Part shown: positions 60,718 through 64,000 of the stretch, piece after piece
Numbering within the stretch: position 1 is the stretch's first letter
Layout: each line of letters opens with the position of its first letter
From: Flavobacterium sp. LHD-85
Lineage (GTDB): Bacteria; Bacteroidota; Bacteroidia; Flavobacteriales; Flavobacteriaceae
Direction: 5' to 3'
Assembly: GCF_030929595.1 (NCBI RefSeq)
Contig: NZ_JAVFVR010000004.1
Location: 124,001-188,000 of the forward strand
Length of the DNA stretch: 64,000 nt
The notes under the pieces: generated by a model
Told to the model about the DNA's origin: nothing
What the model saw: the letters and a program-made list of their open reading frames with translations, nothing else
Database searches by the model: none
Made by a program: the position numbers and the translations under genes

Positions 60718-60751
60718 AAAAAAACCATTCACCGCGGTGAATGGTTTTTTT
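60718..60751. terminator. Bidirectional terminator
   Basis: Perfect palindrome of two 17-nt arms (60718-60734 and 60735-60751, core CCATTCACC/GGTGAATGG) with A and T tracts. It separates osmC from the TPR gene. Confidence 0.9.
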
Positions 60752-60772
60752 CTTATTCTAAAAAGCTAACAA

Positions 60773-62041
60773 TTACATTTTAGCTTTTAAAGCTTTAGCT
60801 TCTGCAGTCATTTCAAGAGCGCTGTAAACTCCTAATAATGTTTTAGAAACATCCTCGTTTTTAGGATCTAATTCGTTCGCTTTTTTAAGGTAAGGAATAA
60901 CTCCTTTGAAAACTGCTTCTCTTTGTCCTTTTAAAACATCGTAACGCTTCATATCTTTAGCAGAAGTTCCCAATTTATTCATTTCATCAATGATTGGTTT
61001 TTCAGCTTCCAATTTCAAAGCAGCAAGGTTTAAGTAAGCGTTTGTATAGTTAGGATTGATTTCAATTGCTTTCAAGTAGTACTTCTCAGCATCAGCATTA
61101 TTTTTAGCTCCAGCACTAATTACCCCTAAATTGAATACTAAATCAGCATTGTTTGGATCTTTTTGTAAAGCCTCACCAACTAATTTTTTGTACATCTCGA
61201 AGTCTTTGGTCTCTAAATATAAATTAGCTTCAGTCAAAATCAAAGAAGTATCATCTGGATTTGCTTTTCTAGCATCAGCGATTGCTTTTTTAGCATCTTC
61301 TGTACGTCCTTTTTGAACTAAGATTAACGCTAAGTTTTTATAGATCTCACCTCTTTTTGAAGGAATAGCTTCAGTTTTAGGTTTTTCGTGAGTTCCTAAT
61401 TTAACAGCCAAATCTCTTTCTTTTGCATTTGCAAAACTATCATCATTTCCAGAAGCTTTGTTTACAGCTGTATACATCGTTCCTTTTCCTGAGTAATTTA
61501 GTTTTTTCAACTCTTCGTACATTGGTAAAGCAAGATCATAATCTTGTGAATTTACAGCTGTAGAAGCAGCATAATACAAGTTAATTGTATCTTTTTTATC
61601 TAACTCATACGCTTCGTATAATTTTTTAGCACCTTCTACATGTTTGCTTGATTGAGTATCTGCAATTGCAGAGTTAATCAATAAACCTTTAATACTAGTA
61701 ATTGATGTTGCAGCTTGAGTTGAATATTTTTGTTTTCCTGAAGCTTTTTCAACTTCAATTAATTTTTTGTAGCTATTAGCCGCTAAAGATAAGTTTTTAC
61801 CTTCCTCAACTTTTTTATTTGCTAACTCCAAAAAGGCATTTCCTTGAACAAAATAATATTGTGCCTGCTCAGTATCTTTAGCATTTACAATTAAGTTCTC
61901 TGCATCTTTTAATTGAGCAAGAGCACCTTGCGCATCTCCACCCTTTAATGCCTTTTCAGCATTCTTAATTTGATCTTTTTGAGCAAACGTAGCTACAGAG
62001 ATCAGTAATGCTGATGCAAGTATTACATATTTACTTTTCAT
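60773..62041 (-). CDS. Exported tetratricopeptide repeat protein
   Basis: A 422-residue protein with a signal peptide (MKSKYVILASALLISVATFAQ) and many TPRs (AEKALKGGDAQGALAQLKDAENLI, NLALILVQKGRTEDAKKAIADARKANPDD, FNLGVISAGAKNNADAEKYYLKAIEINPNYTNAYLNLAAL). It is likely periplasmic. It lies 36 nt after the gyrA stop, so it can be cotranscribed with gyrA, a fixed order in many Flavobacteria. Function unknown. Confidence 0.88.
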   Translation of the reverse strand: MKSKYVILASALLISVATFAQKDQIKNAEKALKGGDAQGALAQLKDAENLIVNAKDTEQAQYYFVQGNAFLELANKKVEEGKNLSLAANSYKKLIEVEKASGKQKYSTQAATSITSIKGLLINSAIADTQSSKHVEGAKKLYEAYELDKKDTINLYYAASTAVNSQDYDLALPMYEELKKLNYSGKGTMYTAVNKASGNDDSFANAKERDLAVKLGTHEKPKTEAIPSKRGEIYKNLALILVQKGRTEDAKKAIADARKANPDDTSLILTEANLYLETKDFEMYKKLVGEALQKDPNNADLVFNLGVISAGAKNNADAEKYYLKAIEINPNYTNAYLNLAALKLEAEKPIIDEMNKLGTSAKDMKRYDVLKGQREAVFKGVIPYLKKANELDPKNEDVSKTLLGVYSALEMTAEAKALKAKM

Positions 62042-62077
62042 AATGGTATTTATTTGTATTTAATTTTTTGTTTTTAA

Positions 62078-64000
62078 CTATTCTTCAGACTCTTCATCCT
62101 CTGCTTCTGCATCATCTTCATCTTCTGCCACTTCATCGTCAGAGTCGTCATCATCTTCTACAGATCCGTCGTCTTCCAACACTTCCAAATCTGGTTTAAC
62201 TCTCTCAATTGCAGCAATTACGTTTCCATCTTCATCTAACTCTACTTCTTCTGCATCATCTTTCATTACGGTTGTAACCGCAGCAATAGAATCTTTACCT
62301 TTAAGGTTAATTAATCTAACACCTTGAGTTGCACGTCCCATAACGCGCAAATCTTCGATTGCCATTCTGATAGTCAACCCAGACTTATTAATAATCATTA
62401 AATCGTCTGCATCCGTCACAGCATTAATAGAAATCAACTTACCTGTTTTCTCCGTAATGTTAAGCGTTTTAACCCCTTTACCTCCACGGTTTGTAATTCT
62501 GTAAACATCTTCTCCGTCATCGTCAACCAATTTCGTACGTTTTCCGTATCCGTTTTCAGTTACAACTAAGATTTGAGATGTAGAAATATCGTTTTTATCC
62601 ACCGTAACCATTCCGATTACTTCATCTGTTTCATCTTTTAAAGTAATTCCACGAACTCCAGAAGCTGTTCTTCCCATCGGACGTGTTTTAGTTTCTTCAA
62701 AACGAACTAATTTACCAGATTTAACCGCTAAGATAATTTGGCTCTCTCCATTTGTCAACTGAGCTCCAATTAACTCATCGCCTTCTTTAATTGTAATTGC
62801 AGCAACTCCATTGGCTCTTGGTTTAGAATATTTCTCTAAAGAAGTTTTCTTCACCTGACCTTGTTTTGTTACCATTACAAGATTATGCGTATTGATATAA
62901 TCTTTGTCTTTTAAATCTTGCGTACAAATGAAAGCTTTTACTTTATCATCGCTTTCAATATTTACCAAGTTCTGAATTGCTCTACCTTTTGCCGTTTTGC
63001 TTCCTTCTGGGATTTCATAAACACGCATCCAGAAACATTTTCCTTTTTGGGTAAAGAACATCATATATTGGTGGTTTGTTGCCACAAACATGTGCTCTAA
63101 GAAATCCTGATCTCTTGTTCCGGCACTCTTCTGTCCAACCCCACCTCTATTTTGCGTTTTGTATTCTGTAAGATTTGTACGCTTGATATAACCTGCATGA
63201 GAAATTGTAATAACTACATTTTCGTCAGCAATCAAATCTTCAATACTTACATCTCCTCCTGAATATTCAATTTGAGAACGTCTTTCGTCACCGTATTTAT
63301 CACGAATTTCTGTAAGCTCCTCTTTAATCAAATCTGTTCTCAAATTAACATCTGCCAATAAAGCTTTCAAATGCTCAATTAACTTCATTAATTCATCAAA
63401 CTCAGCTCTTAATTTATCTTGCTCCAGACCTGTTAACTGACGCAAACGCATCTCAACAATAGCACGAGCTTGAATATCTGATAATTTAAATCTCTCGATT
63501 AATTTTTCTCTAGCTTCATCTGTATTTTTAGATCCTCTAATTAACGCAATTACTTCGTCGATATTGTCAGAAGCAATAATTAACCCTTCTAAGATATGAG
63601 CTCTCTCTTCTGCCTTACGTAATTCAAACTGTGTTCTTCTAACTACAACTTCGTGACGGTGCTCAATAAAATAATGAATCATATCTTTCAGATTCAACAT
63701 TTGCGGGCGGCCTTTTACTAATGCAATATTATTTACACTAAAAGAAGATTGTAATGAAGTATATTTATATAAGGTATTTAAAACTACGTTTGGTGTAGCA
63801 TCTCGTTTCAAGATATAAACGATACGCATACCATTTCTGTCAGATTCGTCACGAATGTTCGCAATACCTTCAATTTTTTTCTCGTTAACCAAATCAGCCG
63901 TACGTTTAATCATTTCGGCTTTGTTAACCTGATACGGAATTTCAGTAACAATGATACACTCTCTTCCGTCAACTTCTTCAAAACCAACTTTAGCACGCAT
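62078..64000 (-). CDS. gyrA: DNA gyrase subunit A, C-terminal part (gene runs off the right edge)
   Basis: The last 640 codons of gyrA. The breakage-reunion domain part includes GIANIRDESDRNGMRIVYILKRDA, SFSVNNIALVKGRPQMLNLKDMI and the coiled-coil tower LRKAEERAHILEGLIIASDNIDEVIALIR. The six-bladed DNA-wrapping domain follows with a GyrA-box-like QNRGGVG (in KTQNRGGVGQKSAG) and NRGGKG. It ends in an acidic tail of about 50 residues rich in Glu and Asp. The N terminus with the catalytic Tyr is outside the window; the Met at the edge is internal. Confidence 0.97.
   Translation of the reverse strand: MRAKVGFEEVDGRECIIVTEIPYQVNKAEMIKRTADLVNEKKIEGIANIRDESDRNGMRIVYILKRDATPNVVLNTLYKYTSLQSSFSVNNIALVKGRPQMLNLKDMIHYFIEHRHEVVVRRTQFELRKAEERAHILEGLIIASDNIDEVIALIRGSKNTDEAREKLIERFKLSDIQARAIVEMRLRQLTGLEQDKLRAEFDELMKLIEHLKALLADVNLRTDLIKEELTEIRDKYGDERRSQIEYSGGDVSIEDLIADENVVITISHAGYIKRTNLTEYKTQNRGGVGQKSAGTRDQDFLEHMFVATNHQYMMFFTQKGKCFWMRVYEIPEGSKTAKGRAIQNLVNIESDDKVKAFICTQDLKDKDYINTHNLVMVTKQGQVKKTSLEKYSKPRANGVAAITIKEGDELIGAQLTNGESQIILAVKSGKLVRFEETKTRPMGRTASGVRGITLKDETDEVIGMVTVDKNDISTSQILVVTENGYGKRTKLVDDDGEDVYRITNRGGKGVKTLNITEKTGKLISINAVTDADDLMIINKSGLTIRMAIEDLRVMGRATQGVRLINLKGKDSIAAVTTVMKDDAEEVELDEDGNVIAAIERVKPDLEVLEDDGSVEDDDDSDDEVAEDEDDAEAEDEESEE

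Overview
The window is AT-rich chromosomal DNA from a member of the Bacteroidota, most likely a Flavobacterium or close relative. The signs are a SusC/SusD pair, A-rich leaders in place of Shine-Dalgarno sequences, promoter motifs of the TAnnTTTG type, and typical flavobacterial gene blocks (rsfS-ftsH-LUD-cdsA-psd; ostA; TPR-aroE; DUF349). I see no rRNA, tRNA, CRISPR array, prophage or integrative element. Both edges cut genes: a GH3 glucosidase on the left and gyrA on the right.

Region by region. 1-10754: a polysaccharide utilization locus on the minus strand (regulator, susC, susD, GH144-like glucanase, esterase, GH3), which I read as a candidate beta-1,2-glucan locus. 10824-15404: pta-ackA acetate pathway and corA. 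15540-16230: a REP-associated tyrosine transposase (RAYT) gene between two perfect palindromes in opposite orientation. 16319-18202: dnaK, with a sigma-54-like promoter and a cluster of TGTCA sites. 18567-24873: a cation/proton antiporter, small metabolic genes and a hydrolase. 24993-28979: a tight five-gene run (DUF1398, ThuA, rhodanese, twin-cassette ABC ATPase, lipoprotein). 29161-33374: rluD-type synthase and PASTA protein (minus), then ddl, coaD and a PhnA-like protein (plus). 33681-39013: exported and membrane proteins, a DbpA-like helicase and an M14 peptidase. 39225-42624: Nudix gene and pyrE in a head-to-head pair, SRPBCC protein, birA, rsfS. 42640-47879: ftsH, LUD protein, cdsA, psd, acyl-CoA-binding protein and an exported superoxide dismutase. 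47945-50937: GH130 and GH13 enzymes. 51224-62041: OstA-like protein, class III aminotransferase, TPR proteins, aroE, DUF349 protein, OsmC. 62078-64000: gyrA C-terminal part.

The protein-coding genes are mostly familiar, and the unusual content is between them. The gaps hold several families of short-period or palindromic repeats: 8-nt arrays whose orientation follows gene ends and in three cases run up to a start codon; 9-nt iterations; long inverted repeats with 1-4 mismatches; a structured element found twice with compensatory base changes plus a shorter possible third copy; and a perfect 14-copy heptamer array after pyrE. Functions of these elements are inference. The base-level patterns are visible directly.
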